Shown here: positions 48,786 to 58,939 of the stretch, in pieces
How positions within the stretch are numbered: the stretch's first letter is position 1
Layout of the letters: every line of letters begins with the position of its first letter
Source: Burkholderiales bacterium
GTDB taxonomy: Bacteria > Pseudomonadota > Gammaproteobacteria > Burkholderiales > Burkholderiaceae_D
Assembly: GCA_016200895.1 (NCBI GenBank)
Contig: JACQDX010000125.1
Location: 1 to 64,000, forward strand
DNA length: 64,000 bases
Reading direction: 5' to 3'
Translations under genes and position numbers: made by a program
Notes under the pieces: model-generated
The model's input: the letters and a program-made list of their open reading frames with translations, nothing else
The model's database searches: none
What the model was told of the DNA's origin: nothing

Positions 48786-49778
48786 ATGCATATCGCTGTT
48801 GTTGGTGCCGGATTAGCAGGTTTGACAGTTGCGCGTCAATTGCAGACACAAGGTCATCATGTCACTGTGTATGAAAAAAGTATGGGTGTCAGTGGCCGCA
48901 TGAGTACCAGACACACTGAGTTGGGTGGTTTTGATCATGGAGCACAATATTTCACAGCCAGCTCGGACCGCTTTAAGAAAGAAATTGCAGATTGGAAGAA
49001 ATTTGGCTGGGTCGTTCCCTGGACGGCCAAGCTGGCAACGCTGGAAGCCAGTAACAGTAAACCGGCAGGGCGCAGTGGCACGCGTTATATCGCTGTACCT
49101 GGCATGAGTTCTCTGGGTAAGCAACTGGCGCATGGTCTCGACGTACGTGCCGAGCAACAGGTGAGTGCACTGGAAGCACATGGTAAGCAATGGTTGCTGT
49201 CCATCCGTTCAGCTACGGTGCCGATTGCTGCCACAGCCGGGCCATTTGATGCAGTGATACTGGCGATACCTGCAAACCAGGCTGAGCCCTTGCTGAGTGT
49301 TGTACCAGCCCTGGCTAAACAGGCCAGGCAGGCGCATCTGGCACCATGCTGGACCTTGATGCTGGGTTTCCAGACTTCACTGGACCTGCCTTATGACGGT
49401 GCCTGGATCAATAATTCCCGCCTTGGCTGGATAGCGCATGACGATGCCAAGCCTTTGCACAGGGCTGGCGAACGCTGGGTTTGCCATGCAACCCAAGCAT
49501 GGAGTATCGAGCATCTGGAAGATGATGACGAGAGGGTCAAAGAAAAACTGACCAAGGCCTTCCACGAAGCCACTGGCTCATGGATACAGCCCATTCATGC
49601 TGTTGTGCACCGTTGGCGTTATGCCGAGGCAGTAAAACCAGTGGATGCTGATTTCTTATGGAATGGCAAGCAAGGTATCGGGGTTTGTGGCGACTGGTTT
49701 GCTGCTGGCCTTGAAGGTTCTGGCAAGGTGGAAAATGCCTTCCTTAGTGCATCGGCACTGGCAAAGGCAATTTCCTGA
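48786..49778 (+). CDS. FAD-dependent amine-oxidase-like protein, renalase type
   Basis: This is a 330-residue protein starting with the Rossmann FAD motif VVGAGLAGLTVARQL. MGVSGRMSTRHTELGGFDHG is a mark of the renalase-like NAD(P)-binding group. GVCGDWFAAGLEGSGKVENA binds FAD at the C-terminus. Renalases oxidise isomeric forms of NAD(P)H to repair them; whether this one does is inference. The start at 48786 follows AAGGGAAATA. It stands alone on the plus strand and is convergent with the cupin gene. Confidence 0.88.
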   Translation: MHIAVVGAGLAGLTVARQLQTQGHHVTVYEKSMGVSGRMSTRHTELGGFDHGAQYFTASSDRFKKEIADWKKFGWVVPWTAKLATLEASNSKPAGRSGTRYIAVPGMSSLGKQLAHGLDVRAEQQVSALEAHGKQWLLSIRSATVPIAATAGPFDAVILAIPANQAEPLLSVVPALAKQARQAHLAPCWTLMLGFQTSLDLPYDGAWINNSRLGWIAHDDAKPLHRAGERWVCHATQAWSIEHLEDDDERVKEKLTKAFHEATGSWIQPIHAVVHRWRYAEAVKPVDADFLWNGKQGIGVCGDWFAAGLEGSGKVENAFLSASALAKAIS

Positions 49779-49801
49779 CTTATTGCTGACTGATTGTTGG
49801 C

Positions 49802-50275
49802 TTACTTGAGCAAACTGGCGAGCCCGCGTGCGGGTTTGCCGGCATCATGCAGGGTCCAGCTCTTGCGTATGCTTTTGGGTACATGCCAGAGTGCTGTCGT
49901 GCCAGCGCGGAAGAGTACTGTATCGCCTGGCTTCAGGGAAAATTTTTTCCCTTCATATTCAATATCTACGCCACCTTCAAGCACGTAGATGCTTTCATCA
50001 AGCTGGTAATGCCATTCGAAAGTAGATGGGCCATCGCACTCAAAGATGCCCGAACTGGTATTGCCATCATGTGATTTGAAAAATTCAGCCGCTCGAAAAT
50101 TCGGCTTGCCTTCCTTGACCCAGGAAGGATCAACTTCAAAGGGTTTGACCGGCAAGTTTACAGCCGTTGCACTTGCTGGCTGTGCCTGCGTGACATAGGC
50201 GATAGCCTGGTAGGATGTGACTCCCAGCAAGGTAAGCAAAGCTGCTGCTACGCCTATCGTCATTGATTTTTTCAT
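49802..50275 (-). CDS. Exported cupin-domain protein
   Basis: This is a 157-residue protein. Residues 1-25 are a signal peptide or anchor (KKSMTIGVAAALLTLLGVTS). The rest is a single cupin barrel with EWHYQLDESIYVLEGGVDI and LKPGDTVLFRAGTTALWHV, which carry the His and Glu/Gln positions of a metal site. It resembles the DUF861/EutQ-like cupins, which sense or modify small polar compounds. Here an exported version is unusual. The minus-strand ATG is preceded by AAGGAGAG. Function unknown. Confidence 0.83.
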   Translation of the reverse strand: MKKSMTIGVAAALLTLLGVTSYQAIAYVTQAQPASATAVNLPVKPFEVDPSWVKEGKPNFRAAEFFKSHDGNTSSGIFECDGPSTFEWHYQLDESIYVLEGGVDIEYEGKKFSLKPGDTVLFRAGTTALWHVPKSIRKSWTLHDAGKPARGLASLLK

Positions 50276-50378
50276 GCTCTATACTCTCCTTGTTGTAAGA
50301 GTAACACTGAGTTTTAACCTGGTATGAAAAACAAAGTTAAATTACAAACAGTTATGTAAAAATTATTGTAATTTTTAC

Positions 50379-50426
50379 ATTGACTCAAATTATCATTGAC
50401 TCAAATTATCATTGACTCAAATTATA
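50379..50426. repeat. Three tandem 16-bp repeats at the ABC-gene stop
   Basis: Units of ATTGACTCAAATTATC lie at 50379-50394, 50395-50410 and 50411-50426; the last base of the third differs (A). The third copy runs over the stop codon of the ABC transporter gene (TTA on the plus strand at 50422-50424). Every copy carries the same TTA, so loss or gain of copies would not lengthen the protein. Confidence 0.85.
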
Positions 50427-52209
50427 TATGAGCACGTTCACCAGTTTGCAGGCGCCACAAGGCGGCATAACCAGCATCCAGTGCCAGCAATTCCTCATGC
50501 GTGCCACTTTCTATGATTTTCCCTGCCTCCAGTAAATGTATGCAATCCGCCTGACGCACCGTGGATAAACGGTGGGCGATGACGATGGTAGTGCGGTTGC
50601 GGCTGACGACATCCAGGCTGCGTTGTATCGCTGCTTCGGTTTCATTGTCTACGGCACTGGTGGCTTCATCAAGTATCAGTATGGGCGGATTTTTTAAAAT
50701 AGCCCTGGCCAGCGCCAGGCGCTGACGCTGGCCGCCAGATAATTTTTGCCCACGTTCACCGATACGGGTAGCAAAACCCAATGGTAGTTTGGAAATGAAC
50801 TCCATGGCTTCTGCTGCCTGCGCAGCATCTCTGATGGCTGCGTCATCCGCATCTTGCATGCCATAGGCAATATTGTCAGCTATCGTGCCATCGGTCAGGA
50901 AACTGTCTTGCGCGACATAGCCTATGCAACGGCGCAGATCTTGTAGATTGATATCGTTGATCTCTGTGCCATCGAGTGTAATTTTCCCGGCTTGCGCAGA
51001 ATAAAAACGCAAGAGTAATTTCACCAAGGTTGATTTGCCTGAACCAGTGGACCCGACAAAGGCGATAGTCTTACCTGCTGGTATATGCAAACTGATCTGC
51101 TGCAAAGTCTTTTGGTCACCGTAAGCAAAGTCGACTTGATCAAACTGCAAGTCGCCTTTGATCTGTGCTAGTGCAACATGTTTACCCTCATACGGGATAT
51201 TGATTTTAGTGTCCAGCAAACCCATGGCGCGGTCTATGGCAGACATGGAGCGCTGGTACATATCAGCTACTTCTGCCAACCCTGTCATGGGCCACAGCAG
51301 GCGCTGCGTCAGGTAGACTAGCACTGAATAAGCACCGACAGCCAGCTCGCCTTGCAAAGTTAGCCAGCCACCGTAAACCAGGGTAGCGGTAAAGCCCGCC
51401 AGAATCGCCATGCGAATTACTGGTGTAATGGCGGCACTGATGGCGATTGCATTGCTATTTGCCTGGCGATAGGCATTGCTGGCTTCGGCTATGTGGTTTT
51501 TTTCAAAGCTTTCTGTGGCAAAGGCTTTGATTGTTGCCAGGCCCAGCAAATTATTATTCAGGCGGGCACTGACATCGCCAGCAGCTTCGCGCACTTCAGA
51601 ATAGCGTGGTGCCAGGCGTTTTTGAAACCAGAATGCACCTATCAGTATCAGCGGTACCGGCAATAAAGAGATAACAGCAAGAGAGGGCTGCAAAGTGAAA
51701 AACACCGCGCTGACCATGATGGAAGAACAGATAACTTGAATGATCTGGTTTGCACCGCCATTGAGGAAGCGCTCCATCTGGTTGATATCTTCATTCAGGA
51801 TAGACATCAGATTGCCCGTGCGCTGGTTTTCAAAATAAGCCATCTCCAGTTTTTGGACATGGTCATATGTATCCAGGCGCAAGTCATGTTGTAGATTTTG
51901 CGCTAGCTTGCGCCACTTAATGGACAGCAAATATTCAAACCAGGATTCACCACCCCAGATCAGGGCATTGACAGCGCCAAGGAACATCAGTTGATGCCAG
52001 GTGTCGGTAACGCCAAAACCACCGAGCACACGTTTTGCCAGAAAACTCTTGTCGCCATTGATGACGATGTCGACTGCAACACCAATCAAGACCTCAGGCA
52101 GGACATCAAAGAATTTGTTCAATATCGAATAAATGGTCGCCAGGCGAAGATCTGTTTTATAGGCCTTGGCATAATTCAGGAGTTTTTTAAGCGGGTGGAC
52201 TGGTGGCAT
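50422..52209 (-). CDS. ABC exporter, fused permease/ATPase (lipid A/multidrug type)
   Basis: This is a 595-residue half-transporter. The membrane domain of about six helices (20-315) is followed by the ATPase with Walker A FVGSTGSGKSTLVKLLLRF, signature LSGGQRQRLALARAIL, Walker B ILILDEATSAVD and the H-loop IVIAHRLSTVRQAD. All are intact. It belongs to the MsbA/MDR exporter class and would act as a homodimer. The cargo cannot be read off. The gene is alone on the minus strand, between the cupin gene and lysS. Confidence 0.93.
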   Translation of the reverse strand: MPPVHPLKKLLNYAKAYKTDLRLATIYSILNKFFDVLPEVLIGVAVDIVINGDKSFLAKRVLGGFGVTDTWHQLMFLGAVNALIWGGESWFEYLLSIKWRKLAQNLQHDLRLDTYDHVQKLEMAYFENQRTGNLMSILNEDINQMERFLNGGANQIIQVICSSIMVSAVFFTLQPSLAVISLLPVPLILIGAFWFQKRLAPRYSEVREAAGDVSARLNNNLLGLATIKAFATESFEKNHIAEASNAYRQANSNAIAISAAITPVIRMAILAGFTATLVYGGWLTLQGELAVGAYSVLVYLTQRLLWPMTGLAEVADMYQRSMSAIDRAMGLLDTKINIPYEGKHVALAQIKGDLQFDQVDFAYGDQKTLQQISLHIPAGKTIAFVGSTGSGKSTLVKLLLRFYSAQAGKITLDGTEINDINLQDLRRCIGYVAQDSFLTDGTIADNIAYGMQDADDAAIRDAAQAAEAMEFISKLPLGFATRIGERGQKLSGGQRQRLALARAILKNPPILILDEATSAVDNETEAAIQRSLDVVSRNRTTIVIAHRLSTVRQADCIHLLEAGKIIESGTHEELLALDAGYAALWRLQTGERAHI

Positions 52210-52293
52210 GGCGGAATTTACTCGATTGCAGAAAACAAAAGGGACTGCAAATTCTACAGTCCCTTCGTCATTTATGCTTGACTATGTCAATTA

Positions 52294-53835
52294 TTAATCT
52301 TCCCGGCGCAGATGCGGGAAGAGGATCACGTCACGGATATTAGGTGAGTCAGTAATCAACATCATCAAACGGTCTATGCCTATGCCGCAACCGCCAGTCG
52401 GTGGCAGACCATATTCCAGGGCGCGGATGTAATCGGCATCATAGTACATGGCTTCTTCATCGCCAGCATCTTTTGCTGCAACCTGTGCCTGGAAGCGTGC
52501 TGCCTGGTCTTCTGCATCATTCAATTCTGAGAATCCATTCGCGATTTCACGACCTGTCATGAACAGCTCGAAACGCTCCGTAATACCTGCAACTGTATCG
52601 GATGCGCGTGCCAGTGGCGAGACTTCAACCGGGTAATCAACGATATACGTCGGGTCCCACAATTGTGCTTCTGCGGTTTCTTCAAACAGGGCCAGTTGCA
52701 ATGCACCCAGGCCAGCTGTGGCAAAAGGCTTCACACCAAATTTGCGCAATTCTGTCTTGATGAATTCAGCATCATGCAATTGCTCGTCGGTGTAACCCGG
52801 CGCATATTTGTTGATGGCACCAACGATGGTCAAACGCTGGAAGGGCTTGCTCAGGTCCAGTTCGCGACCTTGATAAGTTAAAACGGCTGTGCCATGTGAA
52901 TCTTCTGCCGCTTTGCGGATGACTTGTTCCGTGAAGTCCATGAGCCATTTGTAATCGACATAGGCTGCGTAGAATTCCATCATCGTGAATTCTGGATTGT
53001 GGCGTGGTGATACACCTTCGTTGCGGAAGTTGCGGTTGACTTCAAACACGCGGTCAAAACCACCGACCACCAGGCGTTTCAGATACAGCTCAGGCGCGAT
53101 ACGCAGATACATTTGCATGTCCAGCGCATTGTGGTGGGTGATGAAAGGCTTGGCCGCTGCGCCGCCAGGTATAACGTGCAGCATCGGTGTTTCCACTTCC
53201 ATGAAATCATTGCTGTTCATGAATGTGCGGATGGAATTCATGGCTGCTGTACGCGCCTTGAACGTGCGGCGCGTGTCTTCGCTCATGATGAGGTCGACAT
53301 AACGCTGGCGATATTTGGTTTCCTGATTGGCCAGGCCATGGAATTTGTCAGGCAGCGGACGCAGGGATTTTGTCAGCAGACGCAGTGTCGTGACCTTGAC
53401 GGTCAGTTCATCTGTCTTGGTTTTGAACAGGACGCCGACCACACCAAGAATATCACCCAGGTCGTACTGATGGAAGGCTTCCATTTCAGCTTCGCCGGTT
53501 TTGTCTGTGGTGACATACAATTGTATGCGGCCATCAGCCTTGATGCCGGATGCATCTTGCAATGTCGCGAATGCTGCTTTTTTCCCAGCCGGACGGCTTA
53601 ACATCATACGGCCAGCGACACTGACTTCAATATTCAGCGCTTCCAGTTCTTCGCGGCTCATCGCGCCATATTTATCTGCCAGTTCCGCAGCCTTGTGCTG
53701 CGGGCGAAAGTCATTCGGAAACGCTACGCCTTTGGCACGGATAGCATCCAGTTTGGCACGACGCACAGCAATGACAGAATGTTCGTCAACTACTACTTCT
53801 TCGGCTGGTGCCGCATTGTTATTGATATCAGACAT
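52294..53835 (-). CDS. lysS: Lysyl-tRNA synthetase, class II
   Basis: This is a 513-residue class II enzyme that charges tRNA-Lys. The OB-fold anticodon-binding domain (about 55-180) is followed by the catalytic core with motif 2 [20 protein letters not shown] and motif 3 [18 protein letters not shown]. The start at 53835 ([10 protein letters not shown]) follows AGGGAAAATT; the frame open to 53895 is not needed. It lies 92 bases downstream of prfB in the classic prfB-lysS order. The spacer has two small hairpins with GCAGGC/GCCTGC arms. Confidence 0.97.
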   Translation of the reverse strand: MSDINNNAAPAEEVVVDEHSVIAVRRAKLDAIRAKGVAFPNDFRPQHKAAELADKYGAMSREELEALNIEVSVAGRMMLSRPAGKKAAFATLQDASGIKADGRIQLYVTTDKTGEAEMEAFHQYDLGDILGVVGVLFKTKTDELTVKVTTLRLLTKSLRPLPDKFHGLANQETKYRQRYVDLIMSEDTRRTFKARTAAMNSIRTFMNSNDFMEVETPMLHVIPGGAAAKPFITHHNALDMQMYLRIAPELYLKRLVVGGFDRVFEVNRNFRNEGVSPRHNPEFTMMEFYAAYVDYKWLMDFTEQVIRKAAEDSHGTAVLTYQGRELDLSKPFQRLTIVGAINKYAPGYTDEQLHDAEFIKTELRKFGVKPFATAGLGALQLALFEETAEAQLWDPTYIVDYPVEVSPLARASDTVAGITERFELFMTGREIANGFSELNDAEDQAARFQAQVAAKDAGDEEAMYYDADYIRALEYGLPPTGGCGIGIDRLMMLITDSPNIRDVILFPHLRRED

Positions 53836-53927
53836 AATTTTCCCTAAGGGAGGGCAGGCATCTGGCCTGCAGGTTTTGATTCTTTTAGGCTGCACAGGCC
53901 GATGGCCTGCGCAATGTAAGCGCTGTA

Positions 53928-55032
53928 TTAAACGCCTTGCTTTAAGGATGCCGCAATGAATTCATCCAGGTCACCATCCAGAATTGCCTTGGTGTTGCCA
54001 GATTCAAAATTCGTGCGTAGATCCTTAATGCGGGATTGATCCAGTACATAAGAACGGATCTGGTGGCCCCAGCCGACATCGGTCTTTGAATCTTCCAGAT
54101 TTTGCTTTTCGCTCATGCGCTTGCGCAATTCGAGTTCAAACAGTTTTGCCTTCAACATTTCCCAGGCTTCTGCGCGGTTCCTGTGCTGGCTGCGGTCATT
54201 CTGACATTGGACGACGATGCCAGAAGGGCCGTGCGTCAAACGAACAGCAGAATCAGTTTTATTAATATGCTGACCACCAGCACCAGAGGCGCGGTAAGTA
54301 TCGGTGCGCACATCTGCCGGGTTGATGTCGATCTCAAACGAGTCGTCTACTTCAGGGTAGACAAACAGGCTGGAGAACGAGGTGTGGCGGCCATTATTGG
54401 AATCAAATGGGGATTTGCGTACCAGGCGGTGTACGCCGGTTTCTGTGCGCAAGTAGCCATAGGCGTATTCGCCTTCAACCTTCAAAGTGGCTGTCTTGAT
54501 ACCAGCGATATCGCCATCAGACTGTTCCATGATTTCGACTTTGAAACCCTTGCGTTCGCAATAACGCAAATATTGACGCAACAGCATTGACGCCCAATCC
54601 TGTGCTTCAGTACCGCCGGCACCGGCCTGGATATCGATAAAGCAGTTGTTTGGGTCCATGGGGTTGTTGAACATGCGGCGGAATTCCATGCCTTCTACCA
54701 GCTCACGCAGGCTCTGGGCATCAACTTCTATGGCTTCCAGGGTGTCGTCGTCATTTTCTTCGCGTGCCATGGCAAACAAGTCATTGGCATCGCGCAAGCC
54801 GCTGTCCGCTTTGATCAGCGTATTGACGACTGTTTCCAGCGATTTTTTTTCTTTGCCTAACTCCTGGGCGCGTTTGGGATCATTCCAGACGGCAGGGTCT
54901 TCTAGTTCGGCATTAACTTGTTCGAGTTTCTCTGACTTGATATCGAAGTCAAAGATACCTCCGGAGTTCAGCTTCGCGGACTGTCAGGTCGGCGAGCAGG
55001 GCGGACAGGCTATTGAGGCGTTCAGCTTCCAT
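53928..55032 (-). CDS. prfB: Peptide chain release factor 2, with programmed +1 frameshift
   Basis: RF2 releases peptides at UGA and UAA. The gene is in two frames. Codons 1-27 run from the ATG at 55032 to 54952, then comes TGA at 54951-54949. Skipping the T at 54951 joins to the long frame, reading GAC at 54950-54948 and onward to 53928. The shift site is the known one: CTT-TGA-C preceded by the Shine-Dalgarno-like CGGAGG three bases before CTT. The whole is about 367 residues, like E. coli RF2 (365). RF2 hallmarks are SPF (in [16 protein letters not shown]) and GGQ (in [12 protein letters not shown]). The frameshift makes its own level autoregulated. Confidence 0.96.
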
Positions 55033-55226
55033 GATAGGTATACTTTTCTAATGCAATCAAACCTTGCATTATACCTTGCTGTAACACGCTTGATGCAAAT
55101 TGCTCACTTGGATATGCTCAAAGTGGATAAAACCCCCGACAAATTTGCCAGGGTTTAATTGATCTTTTGCTAAAACAGTGCGTAGTTCAGTACTCAACTC
55201 ATAAGGCACCAAGGTGAAGCATGCGA

Positions 55227-55517
55227 TTACCAGACAGAATTGGTAACAGTAGGCTTGGATTCCCTGTGGCTTTCCATCCACTTAGCCAGATGAGTTTTGA
55301 AGCAAGATGGGCAAATATGGTATTGCGTCTGGGTTGACTGGCCGCCGTGGGGGAATGATTCTTCTTCCTCCAACTGCAAAGTCGTGATGGATTTCTCGTG
55401 CTCTTTGCTGGCCCAGTTCTCATCCCATTTTGATTCTGCACCACAGACGTCACAGGTAAGCTTGTCGAAAACCTCTTCAGTATGTTCAAGTATTAATACT
55501 GTCTTCATGTGTTTCAT
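55227..55517 (-). CDS. Small CxxC protein, unknown function
   Basis: This 96-residue protein has four cysteines in two CxxC pairs (LTCDVCGAES and HICPSCFKTH) about 45 residues apart. It is probably a zinc-ribbon. The acidic middle LEEEESFPHGG and the tail are polar. I recognise no named family. The minus-strand ATG follows GGGAGGAAGT. Only shadow frames overlap it. It stands between prfB and the YgiQ radical SAM gene, all on the same strand. Confidence 0.7.
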   Translation of the reverse strand: MKHMKTVLILEHTEEVFDKLTCDVCGAESKWDENWASKEHEKSITTLQLEEEESFPHGGQSTQTQYHICPSCFKTHLAKWMESHRESKPTVTNSVW

Positions 55518-55613
55518 ACTTCCTCCCTGTAGTGTTAGTGCAGACCAGCTGGACTTGGTGGCAAGTGATGATTTGATTCTACATCAGTAGCAGAGCATGA
55601 AAAGAGTCAGATC

Positions 55614-55655
55614 AAAAAAAAGCTGCGTTGACCGATGCAAGTCAACACAGCTTTC
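55614..55655 (-). terminator. Terminator of the YgiQ gene
   Basis: On the minus strand, a stem of about 15 pairs with one mismatch (55641-55655 with 55618-55632) and an eight-base loop precedes a run of eight T (55621-55614 complement). It follows the YgiQ stop by about 30 bases. Confidence 0.9.
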
Positions 55656-55684
55656 ATTCTTTTGTCAGATAAGCCCTTACTTTA

Positions 55685-58024
55685 TTAGCGTCTGCCAGTC
55701 TTGCTGGCTGCTGCTTTAGGTTTTGCTGACTTGTATGCCAGGCCAGGCCGTGCTGAACTGATGGCAGCGGGTTTGCCTGGTGTCGTTTTTGCATTTGCTG
55801 CAGCACGTGCATAAGATTTTTTGCCAAAAGTATCGATTTTCGGCGCAGCTACCCGTTTGCCATTGGCGACGCCACTCTCGTCTACGGTAATGGGGATATG
55901 TGGCTGGCGCAGCGGGATCAGATGCTTTGGTCCGCTACCTATCAAGTCGCGCCTGCCCATGCGTACCAGGGCTTCATGGATGATCTCCCAGTTTTCCGGT
56001 GCGTGATAGCGCAGCAGCGCCTTGTGTAACTTGCGCACCTTGCCTGAGCGTGCCGTTTCCACTACTTCAGAATCTGCAGTGACTTTCTTCAACGGATTCT
56101 TGCGGGTATGGTACATGGTGGTTGCCAGTGCCATAGGGGTAGGCATGAAGGTCTGCACCTGGTCCAGCTTGAAATCATTTTTCTTGAGCCAGACTGCCAG
56201 GTTCACCATATCTTCATCGGTCGAACCCGGATGGGCCGCGATAAAGTAAGGGATCAAGTATTGTTCCTTGCCAGCTTCTTTCGAATACTTTTGGAACATG
56301 GCCTTGAATTCATCATAGCTACCTATGCCGGGCTTCATCATTTTGGATAAAGTGTCCGCTTCGGTATGTTCGGGCGCAATCTTCAGCAGGCCGCCAACAT
56401 GATGGGTCACCAGCTCTTTTACATATTCTGGTGAGCGAACCGCCAGGTCATAGCGCAGGCCAGAGCTGACCAAAACTTTCTTTATCCCGGGAAGGGCGCG
56501 CGCCTTACGGTAAATCGAAATCAGCTTGCTGTGATCGGTGCCAAGGTTTGAGCAGATACTCGGGTACACGCAAGACAGACGGCGGCAGGATTCTTCTATC
56601 TTCTTATCCTTGCAGGCCAGGCGATACATATTCGCCGTTGGGCCGCCAAGGTCAGAGATGGTGCCGGTAAAGCCTTTGACCTTGTCGCGGATTTCTTCTA
56701 TCTCGCGCAAAATCGATGGCTCGGAGCGGCTTTGTATGATGCGGCCTTCATGCTCAGTAATTGAGCAGAAAGTACAGCCACCAAAGCAGCCGCGCATGAT
56801 ATTGACAGAGAAACGTATCATTTCCCAGGCTGGTATGCGTGACTTGCCATAAGCTGGGTGGGGTGCACGGGCATACGCGCGGTCATACACGCCATCCATT
56901 TCATCCATGGCCAGCGGCAGAGGTGGTGGGTTCAGCCATACATCGCGGTCACCATGGCCCTGCACCAGTGCCTTGGCATTTCCGGGATTGGCTTCCAGAT
57001 GGAATACGCGTGAGGCATGGGCATACAGGACGGCATCTTCCCTGACTTCATCATAGGAGGGTAGACGTATGACAGACTTGTGTTGTTTGTTGCGCAGCAT
57101 GAGCTGGCGTTCTTCACGGCTCATGATGCGTATGGCTTGCAATTGCACGACGTCAGCCTTGGTTTCGGCTTTGACTTCAGGCTTGGCTTCCGCAGAGGTG
57201 GCGATAGCAGCAGGCGCATCGCCTGTGGCGCATTTCGCCTCTTTCTCGGGGATCATTGCATACGGGTCGGTATGCGCTTCTATCTTACCTGGTGTATCAA
57301 TTTTGACAGAGTTGATTTCTGTCCATTCTTCGTCTGGCAACCAGCCACGTGGCGTCATGAAGGCGGTACCGCGTAAATCGCGAATATCCTTGATAGCTTC
57401 ACCATTTGCCAGGCGGTGCGTCAGATCAATGAGGGCGCGTTCGGCATTGCCAAACAACAGGATGTCGGCTTTTGAATCTGGCAAGACGGAGCGTCTTACC
57501 TTGTCAGACCAATAATCATAATGGGCAATACGGCGCAGACTGGCTTCTATGCTGCCAGCGACTATATTGGCATCAGGGTAGGCTTCGCGGGCGCGCTGGG
57601 CGTAAACCACCAGGGCACGGTCCGGGCGCTTGGTACGGTCGCCATCCGGCGTATAGGCATCTTCAGAGCGTATCTTGCGGTCGGCGGTGTAGCGGTTCAC
57701 CATGGAATCCATATTGCCGGCGGTGACACCAAAATACAGATTCGGCTTACCCAAAGCACGGAAGGCATCAGCAGATTGCCAGTCAGGCTGGCTGATGATG
57801 CCAACGCGGAAACCATGATGTTCCAGCAGGCGGCCAATGAGTGCCATGCCAAAGCTGGGATGGTCAATATAGGCATCACCAGTGACAAGTATGACATCGC
57901 AACTGTCCCAACCCAACACATCCATTTCGGCACGTGACATGGGGAGAAATGGTGCAGTATTTTTCCCGCCAACTTCTGGGCGGAAACGGGGAAATGAGAA
58001 TAGATTTTTAGGCTGAGCGTTCAT
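55685..58024 (-). CDS. YgiQ-family radical SAM protein
   Basis: This is a 779-residue protein of the YgiQ family (UPF0313), whose function is not established. The radical SAM cysteines are in [19 protein letters not shown] leading segment ([19 protein letters not shown]) resembles a cobalamin-binding Rossmann part. The C-terminal third includes [15 protein letters not shown] and [16 protein letters not shown]. The tail is Lys/Ala/Pro-rich and may be disordered. I chose 58024 (MNAQPKNLF) because family members begin near there. Length is as for the family, which is large. Confidence 0.9.
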   Translation of the reverse strand: MNAQPKNLFSFPRFRPEVGGKNTAPFLPMSRAEMDVLGWDSCDVILVTGDAYIDHPSFGMALIGRLLEHHGFRVGIISQPDWQSADAFRALGKPNLYFGVTAGNMDSMVNRYTADRKIRSEDAYTPDGDRTKRPDRALVVYAQRAREAYPDANIVAGSIEASLRRIAHYDYWSDKVRRSVLPDSKADILLFGNAERALIDLTHRLANGEAIKDIRDLRGTAFMTPRGWLPDEEWTEINSVKIDTPGKIEAHTDPYAMIPEKEAKCATGDAPAAIATSAEAKPEVKAETKADVVQLQAIRIMSREERQLMLRNKQHKSVIRLPSYDEVREDAVLYAHASRVFHLEANPGNAKALVQGHGDRDVWLNPPPLPLAMDEMDGVYDRAYARAPHPAYGKSRIPAWEMIRFSVNIMRGCFGGCTFCSITEHEGRIIQSRSEPSILREIEEIRDKVKGFTGTISDLGGPTANMYRLACKDKKIEESCRRLSCVYPSICSNLGTDHSKLISIYRKARALPGIKKVLVSSGLRYDLAVRSPEYVKELVTHHVGGLLKIAPEHTEADTLSKMMKPGIGSYDEFKAMFQKYSKEAGKEQYLIPYFIAAHPGSTDEDMVNLAVWLKKNDFKLDQVQTFMPTPMALATTMYHTRKNPLKKVTADSEVVETARSGKVRKLHKALLRYHAPENWEIIHEALVRMGRRDLIGSGPKHLIPLRQPHIPITVDESGVANGKRVAAPKIDTFGKKSYARAAANAKTTPGKPAAISSARPGLAYKSAKPKAAASKTGRR

Positions 58025-58335
58025 TGGCGGAATTGTACCGGAAAGCTGCTGGTTTTGCGCAGCGATAAGGAAATTCTTCTGAAAAATCAAAAGCTTGCAT
58101 GCAAATGCGATGACATATTTGTCAATAATTTATTCTTGTGAATCAAAGTTCTGGAAATCCTTAGCCGATTTTGATAATTGCCAGAGTTGCTTTAAAGCTG
58201 CTCTGTAGTCAGTCTACATAGACTGGTTGATGTAAATTTTTTCGAATTTGTTTAACTTTTTAAGAGCTAATTCCATATTAGATATAGCTGTTTTCGCGTA
58301 AAATCGCGCCAATATCAATTTGGCAGGAGAAGTAC
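58025..58335. other. Divergent gap between YgiQ and dcd
   Basis: No coding frame is visible. It carries a perfect dyad CAGTCTA-CA-TAGACTG at 58210-58225 and a TAAAAT (58299-58304) that could be the -10 of dcd. GGAGAAG at 58325-58331 is the dcd ribosome binding site. Confidence 0.5.
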
Positions 58336-58902
58336 ATGAGTATCAAATCAGACAAGTGGATACGCCGTATGGCAGAACAAACCGGCATGATAGAGCCGTT
58401 TGAACCTGGCCAGGTGCGTGAACGTGATGGTAACCGCATTGTCAGCTATGGCACATCTTCGTATGGTTACGATATACGCTGTGCCGACGAATTCAAGATT
58501 TTTACAAATATCAACAGCACTATCGTTGATCCAAAAAATTTCGACGAAAAATCCTTTGTTGATTTCAAAGGCGATGTTTGCATCATTCCACCCAATTCAT
58601 TTGCGCTGGCGCGCACGATGGAGTATTTCCGTATTCCGCGTAGCGTATTGACAATATGCCTGGGTAAATCCACTTATGCGCGTTGCGGGATCATCGTCAA
58701 CGTCACACCATTTGAGCCTGAATGGGAAGGCTATGTGACTTTGGAGTTTTCCAATACCACGCCATTGCCAGCCAAGATTTATGCAGGTGAAGGTTGTGCC
58801 CAGGTGCTGTTCTTTGAAAGTGATGAAGTCTGTGAAACATCCTATAAAGACCGTGGCGGTAAATATCAGGGGCAAGTTGGCGTAACTTTGCCGAAAACCT
58901 GA
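58336..58902 (+). CDS. dcd: dCTP deaminase
   Basis: This is a 188-residue trimeric enzyme that deaminates dCTP to dUTP for dTTP synthesis. [16 protein letters not shown], the substrate block [32 protein letters not shown] with its catalytic glutamate, and the end [11 protein letters not shown] are all typical. Length is standard. GGAGAAG lies upstream of the ATG. The stop is followed by a 12-base tandem repeat. Confidence 0.97.
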   Translation: MSIKSDKWIRRMAEQTGMIEPFEPGQVRERDGNRIVSYGTSSYGYDIRCADEFKIFTNINSTIVDPKNFDEKSFVDFKGDVCIIPPNSFALARTMEYFRIPRSVLTICLGKSTYARCGIIVNVTPFEPEWEGYVTLEFSNTTPLPAKIYAGEGCAQVLFFESDEVCETSYKDRGGKYQGQVGVTLPKT

Positions 58903-58934
58903 ATTTAAGACTGAATTTAAGACTGACTATAAGA
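58899..58934. repeat. Three tandem 12-bp repeats at the dcd stop
   Basis: CTGAATTTAAGA occurs at 58899-58910 and 58911-58922; a third, altered copy (CTGACTATAAGA) is at 58923-58934. The first copy contains the dcd stop codon (58900-58902). The glsA start follows five bases later. Confidence 0.8.
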
Positions 58935-58939
58935 AACTG

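Noticed and set aside
53928..54797. Reading prfB as a truncated pseudogene starting at 54797
   Set aside because: The upstream codons and the canonical RF2 frameshift site restore a full-length protein.
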